Origin: Parapedobacter koreensis
GTDB taxonomy: Bacteria > Bacteroidota > Bacteroidia > Sphingobacteriales > Sphingobacteriaceae
Reading direction: 5' to 3'
Length of the DNA stretch: 64,000 nucleotides
NCBI RefSeq assembly: GCF_900109365.1
Contig: NZ_FNZR01000003.1
Location: 620,001 to 684,000, forward strand
A model generated the notes under the pieces. The model ran no database searches. It saw only the letters and a program-made list of their open reading frames with translations, and was not told the DNA's origin. The position numbers and the translations under genes were made by a program. Positions within the stretch are counted from its first letter, which is position 1. Every line of letters begins with the position of its first letter. Shown in pieces: positions 46,843-55,621 of the stretch.

Positions 46843-48975
46843 ATGAACACGCAACAACATACCGTAAGCAGAAGGGATTTTATCCGCATCAGCGCTTTCG
46901 CCGGGGGAGGTCTCGTATTGGGCTTCAACCTTTTTTCTTCGTGCAGCCCGCAACAAGGAGAAGGCGTGATATATGATCTGAATGCATTTGTTAAAATAGA
47001 TACCAATGGAGCAATCACCCTGATGAATCCCAATCCGGAAATCGGGCAGGGAGTAAAGACTGCCTTGCCCATGCTGGTAGCCGAAGAGCTCGACGTGGAT
47101 TGGAAGGCTGTGAAGGTGGAACAGGCTGGATTGGATACTGAAAAATATAGACGCCAAATTGCTGGAGGCAGTGGCTCCATCCGCGACAGTTGGGAGTCTT
47201 TCCGCAAAGCGGGCGCTACCGCGCGGCAGATGCTCATCAATGCGGCGGCAGCCACGTGGGGTGTGGCACCGGAAAGCTGCACGACGGAAAAGGGACAAGT
47301 AGTGCATGCTGATTCGGGCAAGAAACTTGGCTATGGCAAACTGGTTGAACAGGCCGCGACTATGGAAGTTCCGGCTGACGCAGCCGTGAAATCCATTACG
47401 TCTTTTGCCATTATTGGCCAATGGATCCCGAATGTAGACAACCGGGCCATTGTGACGGGGCAATACAAATACGGTATAGATACCAAGCGTGAGGGAATGA
47501 AGTATGCTGCCCTCGTGCGCCCTCCTGCCTTTGGCCAGACATTAAAATCTTATGACGACACCGAAGCGATGCAACAGCAGGGCGTTGAAAAAGTACTCCG
47601 TATCGATAACAAAATTGCCGTATTGGGCCGATCGACCTGGGAAGTGATGCAGGGAGCAAAAAAAATTAAGGCCGAATGGGAAGATGGCCCTACTATGGAA
47701 AGCACAGCCGATTACCTACGCAATTTCCGTGAAACCGTGGCGAAGCGTCCCGCAGGTAATCCGCAACGCAAGGATGGCGACGTACAACGGGCATATCAAA
47801 GTGGCGGGACCAAGGTTTTCGAGGCAGTATATGAAGCTCCTTTCTTGGCACACAATACCATGGAGCCGATGAACTTTTTTGCCGACGTACGTGCCGATGG
47901 AGTGGAGCTCTATGGCCCGATACAGACACCGGAACGCACACGGACCACGGTAGCAAAGCTCGTGGATATGCCGGAAGAAAAGGTAACAGTGATGATGACC
48001 CGCATGGGCGGCGGCTTCGGGCGGCGCCTCATGTCTGATTTTGTTGAAGAAGCGACATTGGTTTCCAAGGCGGCGGGAGTGCCTGTAAACTTAATCTGGT
48101 CTCGCGAAGATGATATGGGCGGCGGCTATTACCGGCCAATGTGTACTTACCGGTATAAGGCAGCGGTGGATGCCGACGGACGGCTTACGGCATGGCAACA
48201 TCAATCCGTTGGCACGACGGGCAGTCCCGCACGGGCGGGCAGTTTCCCCGCAGGCGCCGTACCCAATTTGCAGGTAGATGCGCAGGAATACAAAACACCG
48301 GTGACCACCGCTCCGTGGCGCGGGCCTATCCACAATTTTATTGCCTTTTCCGAACAATCATTTTTTGATGAAGTTGCCCACGCCGTCGGAAAAGATCCGG
48401 TAGCTTTCCGGTTGGAAGTACTCGATCAAGCGAAGCAGCAACCCACAGGCGAATTGGAATACGATCCCGATCGCTTTGCTGGCGTTATTAAGAAAGCTGC
48501 GGAGATGGCCGGATGGGGTGCATCCAAAGGTCCGAACATTTTCCAGGGCATCGCGGCCCAATATTCGTTCAACTCCTACGTCGCGCAGGTAGCCGAGGTG
48601 GAGAAGCGCGACGATGGGAAACTGAAAATCAAGAAAATTTATTGTGCGGTCGACTGTGGGATTGTGGTCAATAAAAGTGGTGCCGAAAATGTCGTGGAAG
48701 GCGGTATCATCGATGGCATCGGCCATGCGATGTACCCCGAATTGACCCTCACGCGAGGTAAGCCGGATCAGGTGAATTTCAATACCTACCGCATGATTCG
48801 TATGGCGGAAGTGCCCGAGATTGACATCCAATTTATCGAAAATGATATTGCCCCCACCGGATTGGGTGAGCCAGGGCTACCGCCTGCGGGTCCTGCGGTG
48901 GCCAACGCGGCATTTGCCGCTACGGGCGTACGGTTGCGGACACAGCCCTTTATCAAGAGTGGACTATTTGCCTAA
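46843..48975 (+). CDS. Isoquinoline 1-oxidoreductase beta subunit-like (IorB), second Mo hydroxylase
   Basis: A 710-residue Mo-binding subunit with a Tat-like signal ending in a lipobox-like cysteine (VSRRDFIRISAFAGGGLVLGFNLFSSC). Domain order is IorB-like: an N-terminal Mo-binding part (NGAITLMNPNPEIGQGVKTALPMLVAEELDVDW), hammerhead insert, and C-terminal catalytic region with GLGEPGLPPAGPAVANAAF holding the active Glu. It is clearly different from the first large subunit. The exported Cys may be lipid-modified. IorAB enzymes oxidise N-heterocycles or aldehydes; the substrate here is unassigned. Confidence 0.94.
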   Translation: MNTQQHTVSRRDFIRISAFAGGGLVLGFNLFSSCSPQQGEGVIYDLNAFVKIDTNGAITLMNPNPEIGQGVKTALPMLVAEELDVDWKAVKVEQAGLDTEKYRRQIAGGSGSIRDSWESFRKAGATARQMLINAAAATWGVAPESCTTEKGQVVHADSGKKLGYGKLVEQAATMEVPADAAVKSITSFAIIGQWIPNVDNRAIVTGQYKYGIDTKREGMKYAALVRPPAFGQTLKSYDDTEAMQQQGVEKVLRIDNKIAVLGRSTWEVMQGAKKIKAEWEDGPTMESTADYLRNFRETVAKRPAGNPQRKDGDVQRAYQSGGTKVFEAVYEAPFLAHNTMEPMNFFADVRADGVELYGPIQTPERTRTTVAKLVDMPEEKVTVMMTRMGGGFGRRLMSDFVEEATLVSKAAGVPVNLIWSREDDMGGGYYRPMCTYRYKAAVDADGRLTAWQHQSVGTTGSPARAGSFPAGAVPNLQVDAQEYKTPVTTAPWRGPIHNFIAFSEQSFFDEVAHAVGKDPVAFRLEVLDQAKQQPTGELEYDPDRFAGVIKKAAEMAGWGASKGPNIFQGIAAQYSFNSYVAQVAEVEKRDDGKLKIKKIYCAVDCGIVVNKSGAENVVEGGIIDGIGHAMYPELTLTRGKPDQVNFNTYRMIRMAEVPEIDIQFIENDIAPTGLGEPGLPPAGPAVANAAFAATGVRLRTQPFIKSGLFA

Positions 48976-48976
48976 A

Positions 48977-50134
48977 ATGAAGCGACAGCCCATCTATTTA
49001 GATTATAACGCGACAACCCCATGCGATCCTCGGGTGGTGAATGCTATGCTGCCCTATTTTACTCAGCAATACGGCAATGCTGCGAGCGCCGATCATGGCT
49101 ATGGCTGGTACGCCCGGGAAGCGGTGGAAGACGCACGCGAGCAGGTGGCCCGGCTGGTGGGTGCCCGTGCCAATCAGGTGGTCTTTACCTCGGGCGCTAC
49201 CGAATCCATCAACTTGGCACTGAAGGGGATTGCCGAAGCAAGGGCAGGACAAGGCAAGCATATCATTACCTGCAAGACGGAGCATAAAGCGGTGCTGGAT
49301 ACTTGTGCTTATTTAGAAAGACGGGGCTACCGGGTAACTTATCTCGATGTTGATAGACAAGGCAGACTTTTATTGGAAGCTTTGGAGCCCTCAATTGGTG
49401 AGGACACCATCTGCATTGCGCTGATGTATGCCAACAATGAAACCGGGGTCATTCATCCGGTCAGGGCTATTGGTGCCATCGCCCGGAATCATGGAATACC
49501 TTTTCTTTGTGATGCTACGCAAGCTGTCGGCAAGATACCTGTGCATGTAGCAGCTGATGCCATTGATCTCTTAGCTTGCTCAGCACATAAGCTGTATGGT
49601 CCAAAAGGTGTTGGAGCGCTTGTGATCCATGACCCGAAGTTGCGAGCCACCTTATCGCCTCAGCAGCACGGAGGCAACCATGAAGGAGGACTGCGGAGCG
49701 GTACATTAAATACAGCCGGTATCGTTGGATTTGGGAAAGCTGCGGAACTGTGTTATAGCCAGATGGCGACAGATGCGGAACGGATGGAACAATTCCGGGA
49801 CAGACTGGAGCATGATGTGCTGAAGAATATCCCGGACGTCATCATCAATGGGAAGATTGAGCGGTTGCCCCACGTGAGCAATTTGCTCTTGCCCCACGGC
49901 AATGCCGAACACGTGTTGCTGGCCTTGTCGCCGTATCTCGCGCTAAGCCGTGGTAGTGCCTGTTCTGGACTCGTGCAACGACCGTCGCACGTGTTGAAAG
50001 CGATGGGGTTGGACGATGCGGAGGCCGATCGCACCATCCGTATCAGCTTAGGGCGGTTTACGCATTCGGAAGAAATAGACGAAGTGGTGGATCGGCTCAC
50101 GCAGGTTGTTTTAGCGACAGTGTTGGCCAATTAA
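48977..50134 (+). CDS. Cysteine desulfurase of the molybdenum operon
   Basis: A 385-residue NifS-like PLP enzyme. YLDYNATTPCDPRVVNAML opens the chain, the PLP lysine lies in SAHKLYGPKGVGAL and the persulfide cysteine in LSRGSACSGLVQRPSHVL. Start ATG 48977 is one base after the preceding stop. Its place between the Mo hydroxylases and XdhC suggests it supplies the sulfido ligand of the Mo site, as in Moco sulfuration; this is inferred from context. It is distinct from the desulfurase at 33.4-34.6 kb. Confidence 0.92.
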   Translation: MKRQPIYLDYNATTPCDPRVVNAMLPYFTQQYGNAASADHGYGWYAREAVEDAREQVARLVGARANQVVFTSGATESINLALKGIAEARAGQGKHIITCKTEHKAVLDTCAYLERRGYRVTYLDVDRQGRLLLEALEPSIGEDTICIALMYANNETGVIHPVRAIGAIARNHGIPFLCDATQAVGKIPVHVAADAIDLLACSAHKLYGPKGVGALVIHDPKLRATLSPQQHGGNHEGGLRSGTLNTAGIVGFGKAAELCYSQMATDAERMEQFRDRLEHDVLKNIPDVIINGKIERLPHVSNLLLPHGNAEHVLLALSPYLALSRGSACSGLVQRPSHVLKAMGLDDAEADRTIRISLGRFTHSEEIDEVVDRLTQVVLATVLAN

Positions 50135-50154
50135 GTTGGAATACCGGTAGTTAG

Positions 50155-51909
50155 ATGAAGGAAATCAAGCAAATTATTGCGGCATATGAAAGTGCCCATT
50201 TGCAACGGCAGCGATCGGCACTGGCCACCGTTGTGCACATCGATGGCTCTTCTTATCGAAGTCCAGGCGCGCGTATGTTGATTACGGAAGACGGCAGGCT
50301 CACCGGAGCGATTAGTGGCGGTTGCCTCGAAGGGGATGCCCTGCGTAAAGCCCTACTGGTCATGATGGAGGGTACCCCCATGCTGGTCACTTATGACACG
50401 TCGGAAGAAGGCGGTTCGGTGCTGGGCATTGGGCTTGGCTGCAACGGTATCATCCGTGTATTGATAGAACCTATAGCTGACGACATGGAAGAAACACCTA
50501 TTTCGTTGTTGAAACGTATCGTGGGAAAGCGTGATCCATCGATATTGGTGACGTTTTTCACCCCTGGCAATAAAAAGAGCAGTGCTCAGGGTACTTATAT
50601 TGCTGTGGTTGCAGGACACGCTCATACAACGGACGCTGCACTTCCCATCCCTTATGAGCATATAAATCAGGATATTCAGCGCGTAATGGTGGGGCAGCAT
50701 ACCGCTTTCATCGCCTATGAATCGGTACATGAGGAAGGGGGTATAATCGCCTGCATAGCCTATGTAGCCCCTGCGCCTGCTTTAATTGTGGCCGGAGCAG
50801 GCAACGATGTGTTGCCATTGGCACAACTGGCAGCATTGCTGGGGTGGGACATTACCTTGATTGACGGTCGGCCAGCCTATGCCACTGCCGGACGTTTTCC
50901 CGACTGCCAGGTGATCATATCGGAACCCGATGCCGCCTTGAAACAAGTGGTCATTGATGACCGGACGGCCATCGTCTTGATGTCGCACAACTATGCTTAC
51001 GACAAAGCCATGTTGAAAGCCGTGCTCGGCAGCCGTGCACGTTATATTGGCATATTGGGCCCCATAGCAAAACGCCAGCGGATGCTGCAGGAGTTAACAG
51101 AAGAAAGCACCGCTATTCCGCATACGGGCTACGCATCGATCTACGGCCCTGTCGGTCTGGATATCGGTGCGGAGACGTCCGAAGAAATTGCGTTGGCTAT
51201 CATGGCGGAGATACAGGCCGTCTTCGCCGGGCGACACGGCGGCCACCTGCGGGGTTTAACCGGCAAGATACACCAGCGGCAGACGCTCATTACGCCTTCC
51301 TTACACGCATATGGCATCCTGCTACTGGCCGCCGGCGAGTCAAAACGAATGGGTACACCCAAGCAGCAGTTGCCCTATCAAGGGCGTACATTATTGCAAC
51401 ATGCTGTCCAAGCAGCATTGGGTGTGGGGACTGAACATACGGTGGTGGTGTTGGGGGCAGCAGCAGCAACAATGGCACAGCAGCTGGAAGGCGCTGACGT
51501 AACTATCGTTGCGAATGGTGATTATGCATCGGGTATGGCGACCTCCATTGTAAGTGGCTTAACGCATATTATGATGCATCACCCAAATGTATCCTACCTG
51601 CTTGTCATGTTATGCGACCAACCGCATGTCAATACCGCGCACCTACAGGCGCTGATTCATAAGCAGCAGTTGACGGGAGCATCGGTTACTGCCAGCTACT
51701 ATGCTGGAAGAAAGGGGGTGCCTGCACTTTTTCATCGGTCGGTCTTTTCCAAATTACTGACCTTGACAGGCGATACCGGGGCAAAACATGTGATAGAAAG
51801 CTTTGGGGATGAAGTCGCTACTGTGGCATTCCCCCAAGGGGCGGTAGACGTGGATACCCGTGAGGCCTATCAACAAACTGTTAGCGGAAATATTGTTAAC
51901 TTGCGCTGA
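50155..51909 (+). CDS. XdhC-MocA fusion: Mo cofactor sulfuration chaperone and cytidylyltransferase
   Basis: A 584-residue fusion. Residues 1-360 form an XdhC protein: an N-terminal CoxI domain (AISGGCLEGDALRKALL) and a Rossmann domain (LIVAGAGNDVLPLAQLAALLGWDITLIDGRPAYAT, about 206-240). Residues about 385-584 form a MocA/MobA nucleotidyltransferase, with ILLLAAGESKRMGTPKQQLPYQG and MLCDQPHVN. XdhC inserts the sulfido ligand and protects the cofactor, and MocA adds CMP to give molybdopterin cytosine dinucleotide. The domains are usually separate. It follows the desulfurase by 20 bases. Confidence 0.93.
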   Translation: MKEIKQIIAAYESAHLQRQRSALATVVHIDGSSYRSPGARMLITEDGRLTGAISGGCLEGDALRKALLVMMEGTPMLVTYDTSEEGGSVLGIGLGCNGIIRVLIEPIADDMEETPISLLKRIVGKRDPSILVTFFTPGNKKSSAQGTYIAVVAGHAHTTDAALPIPYEHINQDIQRVMVGQHTAFIAYESVHEEGGIIACIAYVAPAPALIVAGAGNDVLPLAQLAALLGWDITLIDGRPAYATAGRFPDCQVIISEPDAALKQVVIDDRTAIVLMSHNYAYDKAMLKAVLGSRARYIGILGPIAKRQRMLQELTEESTAIPHTGYASIYGPVGLDIGAETSEEIALAIMAEIQAVFAGRHGGHLRGLTGKIHQRQTLITPSLHAYGILLLAAGESKRMGTPKQQLPYQGRTLLQHAVQAALGVGTEHTVVVLGAAAATMAQQLEGADVTIVANGDYASGMATSIVSGLTHIMMHHPNVSYLLVMLCDQPHVNTAHLQALIHKQQLTGASVTASYYAGRKGVPALFHRSVFSKLLTLTGDTGAKHVIESFGDEVATVAFPQGAVDVDTREAYQQTVSGNIVNLR

Positions 51910-51911
51910 TC

Positions 51912-52895
51912 ATGATGCTGGATACTTACCATAGAAAACATACTTACCTGCGCATTTCGCTTACCGATGTGTGTAATCTCCGATGTTTCTATTGTATGCC
52001 GGATGAAAGCTACGATTTCATGCCCATGAAGCATCTGATGCAACCACCTGAGATCGAAATGATTGCCAAGGTATTTGTTGAGCTTGGTGTGACCAAAATC
52101 CGTCTTACAGGAGGCGAGCCCTTGGCCCGGCGGGATTTTGATGATATCGTGTTGCGGCTTTCCGCATTGCCCGTGGAGCTGACGCTGACCACCAATGCTA
52201 CCTTGCTGCATCAGCACGTTGGCGCATTGCAACTGGCCGGTATACGCAACCTCAATATCAGTCTGGATACACTTTCTCCAGAACGATTTCAGCAGCTTAC
52301 CCGTAGGGATAAATTTAGTCTTACCATGCGCAATATCCGGATGGCTATCGATCGCGGATTTCAGGTAAAAATCAACATGGTGGTGATGAAGGGGGTTAAT
52401 GTCGATGAAGTGCTTGACTTCGTGGCATGGACGAAGGACGAGCCTATCGATGTGCGGTTCATCGAATTTATGCCATTTGCGGGCAATCGGTGGACAGGCG
52501 AGCAAGTGTTTGCCAAGCAGGATATCATGGATCTGATCACCGCGCGATATGCCGCTATTCCGTTACACCAAGATCCACATGCGACGAGCCAACCTTATGC
52601 AATACCGGGCCATCGGGGTACGTTCGCGGTCATTAGTACGATGAGTGCTCCCTTCTGTGCCGGTTGTAACCGCATGCGGCTCACGGCCGATGGCAAGATG
52701 AAAAACTGCCTGTTTTCGAAGACCGAAAGCGACTTACTTTCGGCAGTGCGTGGCGGTAAGCCACTTGAGCACCTTATCAGGGAAAATATTTTAGGAAAAG
52801 CGGAGAAGCTCGGCGGACAGTTCGGGGATGTGCCTTTTGAGAATATCATTGGCGATCAGCTTGTGAATCGGAGTATGATCAGTATTGGGGGATAA
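51912..52895 (+). CDS. moaA: GTP 3',8-cyclase, molybdenum cofactor synthesis protein A
   Basis: A 327-residue radical SAM enzyme that with MoaC turns GTP into cyclic pyranopterin monophosphate. The radical SAM motif is VCNLRCFYCMP (CxxxCxxC) near residue 21. The second iron-sulfur motif is CAGCNRMRLTADGKMKNCLFS near the C-terminus. TGGEPLARRDFDDIV is the expected SAM-binding block. It starts 2 bases after the XdhC-MocA stop; a second ATG is one codon later. Confidence 0.96.
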   Translation: MMLDTYHRKHTYLRISLTDVCNLRCFYCMPDESYDFMPMKHLMQPPEIEMIAKVFVELGVTKIRLTGGEPLARRDFDDIVLRLSALPVELTLTTNATLLHQHVGALQLAGIRNLNISLDTLSPERFQQLTRRDKFSLTMRNIRMAIDRGFQVKINMVVMKGVNVDEVLDFVAWTKDEPIDVRFIEFMPFAGNRWTGEQVFAKQDIMDLITARYAAIPLHQDPHATSQPYAIPGHRGTFAVISTMSAPFCAGCNRMRLTADGKMKNCLFSKTESDLLSAVRGGKPLEHLIRENILGKAEKLGGQFGDVPFENIIGDQLVNRSMISIGG

Positions 52896-52908
52896 TAGTT
52901 TAATCGAC

Positions 52909-53421
52909 ATGCGATTGATATCAAAATTTCTAATGGCCACAGCGGTTGTCATCACCGGGATGTCGGTCGCTTCAGCCCAAGATGCTAAACCCGCCATGGA
53001 AATCAGCGGGAATGTAGCGGCTCCTTTGCAACTTACGGCGACGGATCTGCAAGGAATGGTTCGCAGTTCGGTCAGCATCCCCAATAGAAGCGGCGATGGT
53101 ATACGGCGTTATGAGGGTGTAGCCCTATGGCGACTCCTCGACAGTGTAGGTGTTTCTACTGAAAAACTGAATGCCAAAGACATTGCCAAACGCTATTTAA
53201 CGGTACGGGGGGCTGATGGGTTCGAGGTGGTTTTTTCGTTGGCTGAATTAGGCCGTGCATATGCAGAAGACGAAGTGATACTGGCAGACCGGATGGATGG
53301 GCAACCGTTGCCAGCGAGCCGCGGGTCTTTCCAAATCATTGTGCCGGGGGATTTGCGACCGACCCGCAACTGCTATCAGGTAATTGCGCTGACGGTACAC
53401 GAAACAAACAAGGGCCAATAA
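52909..53421 (+). CDS. Small exported sulfite-oxidase-fold protein without the Mo cysteine
   Basis: A 170-residue protein with a signal peptide (MRLISKFLMATAVVITGMSVASAQ). The mature domain resembles the molybdopterin-binding core of the sulfite oxidase/YedY family (GIRRYEGVALWRLLDSVGV and QIIVPGDLRPTRNCYQVIALTV). The segment where the family carries its Mo-ligating cysteine (V-x-C-A-G-N) shows no cysteine. It may bind or shuttle pterin, or interact with the oxidoreductases. It lies between moaA and moeA, with its stop overlapping the moeA start by one base. Confidence 0.8.
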   Translation: MRLISKFLMATAVVITGMSVASAQDAKPAMEISGNVAAPLQLTATDLQGMVRSSVSIPNRSGDGIRRYEGVALWRLLDSVGVSTEKLNAKDIAKRYLTVRGADGFEVVFSLAELGRAYAEDEVILADRMDGQPLPASRGSFQIIVPGDLRPTRNCYQVIALTVHETNKGQ

Positions 53422-54641
53422 TGTCAAACGGGAAATATCAAAGCAGTCAAATCATTTCAGTTGCCGAAGCTAAGGCTATTTTGAATGCGCAAGCTTTCGA
53501 GCGGAAGACCGTTCGCAAAAGCTTGCCGGAGGCGGTGGGTCAGGTGTTGGCAGAAGATGTCTGTGCTCAAGTGGATGTTCCGGCCTTTGATCAATCATCG
53601 ATGGACGGCTATGCATTCACGTTTGCCGATTGGAAGCCCGGCGTTACACTGGCTGTTGTCGGCAAGATCCCCGCCGGAGCAAGTGGCCAACTGGCCGTAG
53701 GAATGGGGGAGGCCGCGCGTATTTTCACGGGGGCGCCACTGCCGGAAGGCACGGACACGGTGGTCATGCAAGAACGGACTGAGGAGATTAGCGGTCAACT
53801 GCGTATCGATCAGGTAGATTTGAAGCAAGGCGATCACACACGGACACGTGGCGCTGAAATTAATAGGGGGGAAGTCGCGTTGGTGCAGGGTATGCCCCTT
53901 ACCGCTGCGGCAATCGGTTTCCTTGCCGGCGTGGGGTGTGATCAGGTGGTTGTCTATGCACTACCGACGGTGGCATTGGTCATCACCGGTGACGAACTAC
54001 AGCAACCCGGGAAACCACTATTGCACGGTGAGGTGTATGAAGCTTCTTCATCCATGCTACGGGCAGCGCTGGCTCAGATGGGCATTGCTGACGTACAGGT
54101 CTATTATGCGGAAGATACGTTGGAAGGAACCATCAAAGTGCTGGACACAGCATTGCAAGTTTCGGATGTGGTGCTGCTTACCGGAGGTGTCAGCGTAGGT
54201 GAATATGATTTTGTAGTGCAGGCTGCAAGCCGCTGTGGCGTGCAACAACTGTTCCACCGCGTGAGACAACGGCCCGGAAAGCCGCTTTATGCAGGGCGAA
54301 AAGCTAATCAGCCGATATTCGGATTGCCTGGCAACCCATCTTCCGTATTGACCTGTTTCTACCAGTATGTATGGCCCCAGCTGCGTAAGCTTACTGGACA
54401 TAATGACACACTCACTGCTTTGCGGGTGCCTTTGGCGGCGGCATATGATAAACACAACCAGCTCACTCATTTTTTGAAGGGGGTATACCGGGATGGTTAT
54501 GCCACGATTCTCCCTGCTCAGGAGTCCTATCGTATGCGTACCTTTGCCGTTGCCAATTGCCTCGTGGTACTCGATGAAGCTATGCGCCATTATGATGCGA
54601 ACGAATTAGTTGATATTCATTTATTGCCCAGCTATGGATAG
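53421..54641 (+). CDS. moeA: Molybdopterin molybdenumtransferase
   Basis: A 406-residue enzyme that inserts molybdate into adenylylated molybdopterin. It has the N-terminal VPAFDQSSMDGYAF, the MoeA substrate loop RIFTGAPLPEGTDTVVMQE, the central MogA-like domain LVITGDELQQPG and LTGGVSVGEYDFV, and FGLPGNPSSVLTCFYQYV. Full length for the family. It overlaps the gene before it by one base and the exporter gene after it by 8 bases, so translation is coupled. Confidence 0.96.
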   Translation: MSNGKYQSSQIISVAEAKAILNAQAFERKTVRKSLPEAVGQVLAEDVCAQVDVPAFDQSSMDGYAFTFADWKPGVTLAVVGKIPAGASGQLAVGMGEAARIFTGAPLPEGTDTVVMQERTEEISGQLRIDQVDLKQGDHTRTRGAEINRGEVALVQGMPLTAAAIGFLAGVGCDQVVVYALPTVALVITGDELQQPGKPLLHGEVYEASSSMLRAALAQMGIADVQVYYAEDTLEGTIKVLDTALQVSDVVLLTGGVSVGEYDFVVQAASRCGVQQLFHRVRQRPGKPLYAGRKANQPIFGLPGNPSSVLTCFYQYVWPQLRKLTGHNDTLTALRVPLAAAYDKHNQLTHFLKGVYRDGYATILPAQESYRMRTFAVANCLVVLDEAMRHYDANELVDIHLLPSYG

Positions 54642-55374
54642 TGTACTTTGGTTTTATGTATTGCTGTTTGCCGTAGCGTTCTTGTATTCATCGGTTGGCC
54701 ATGGCGGGGCCAGCGGTTATTTGGCGCTGATGGCACTGTTTGGCGTCACACCGGATGTCATGAAGCCCACGGCGCTGCTGCTCAACCTGTTTGTTTCGCT
54801 GACGTCGTTTACTTTTTATTACCGTGGGCATTACTTCAATCGTAAACTGTTCGTTCCGCTGGCGGTAGCCTCGGTACCCATGGCGTTTGTAGGAGGGATG
54901 ATGGCTATCCAATCAGATATTTATAAAAGGATGCTGGGGATTTTCTTGCTAATACCCGTTATTCGCTTTCTGTTTTTCAGTGATATTCAGGTCAATCGGA
55001 CGATAAATCCTAAGACCGGGTGGTTGTTGTTCATCGGTGCTGCGATTGGTCTGCTCTCAGGAATGCTGGGTATCGGTGGTGGCGTCATCCTATCGCCTGT
55101 GTTGCTATTGCTGGCATGGACAGACCAGAAACAAGCAGCGGCCATCAGCGCACTGTTCATTTTTGTCAATTCCCTATCTGGCTTGGTGGGCCAACTTACC
55201 CAAGGTATCCAATTCAGCACGGATATGGTCGCCTATGTGGTCGTTGCCTTTTCCGGAGGACTATTAGGATCTTATTTTGGTGCTATGCGTTTTCCGCAGC
55301 GGACCATCAAATTTTTGCTGGCCGGGGTGCTGGCTGTGGCTTCATTTAAATTATTTTTGCCGAACATATGGTGA
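54634..55374 (+). CDS. TauE/SafE family membrane exporter
   Basis: A 246-residue polytopic protein with about 8 hydrophobic helices. It has SSVGHGGASGYLALMALFGV, KPTALLLNLFVS, and the second repeat GLLSGMLGIGGGVILSPVLLLLAW. TauE/SafE members move sulfite, sulfoacetate or other organosulfur anions. Here it is tightly embedded in the Mo operon (8-base overlap with moeA, 7 with moaD). A role in handling sulfur oxyanions or molybdate is plausible but not shown. Confidence 0.87.
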   Translation: MDSVLWFYVLLFAVAFLYSSVGHGGASGYLALMALFGVTPDVMKPTALLLNLFVSLTSFTFYYRGHYFNRKLFVPLAVASVPMAFVGGMMAIQSDIYKRMLGIFLLIPVIRFLFFSDIQVNRTINPKTGWLLFIGAAIGLLSGMLGIGGGVILSPVLLLLAWTDQKQAAAISALFIFVNSLSGLVGQLTQGIQFSTDMVAYVVVAFSGGLLGSYFGAMRFPQRTIKFLLAGVLAVASFKLFLPNIW

Positions 55375-55610
55375 ATGGCACATTATCGCTGCAATTTTTT
55401 GGACGGCTGATGGATCTCACAGGCTGTTCAACGGTTTCCGTGCCTATGGTAGGCGACACGGACGAGCTCCGCCAGAGGCTCTTTGAGCAGTATCCTGCAC
55501 TTCGGGAGGCCACGTATGTGGTAGCGGTCGACCGGAAAATTGTCCGCCAAAATACGCCGCTTACCGAGGCGGCTGAAATTGCTTTATTGCCACCCTTTTC
55601 GGGGGGATAA
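55368..55610 (+). CDS. moaD: Molybdopterin synthase sulfur carrier subunit
   Basis: An 80-residue beta-grasp protein ending in FSGG, with the C-terminal Gly-Gly that is adenylylated and thiocarboxylated before donating sulfur to cyclic pyranopterin monophosphate. LPPFSGG is the expected end of the family. No MoeB activator is in the window, so activation must come from elsewhere in the genome. Confidence 0.94.
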   Translation: MVNGTLSLQFFGRLMDLTGCSTVSVPMVGDTDELRQRLFEQYPALREATYVVAVDRKIVRQNTPLTEAAEIALLPPFSGG

Positions 55611-55621
55611 GTTAACATCAC

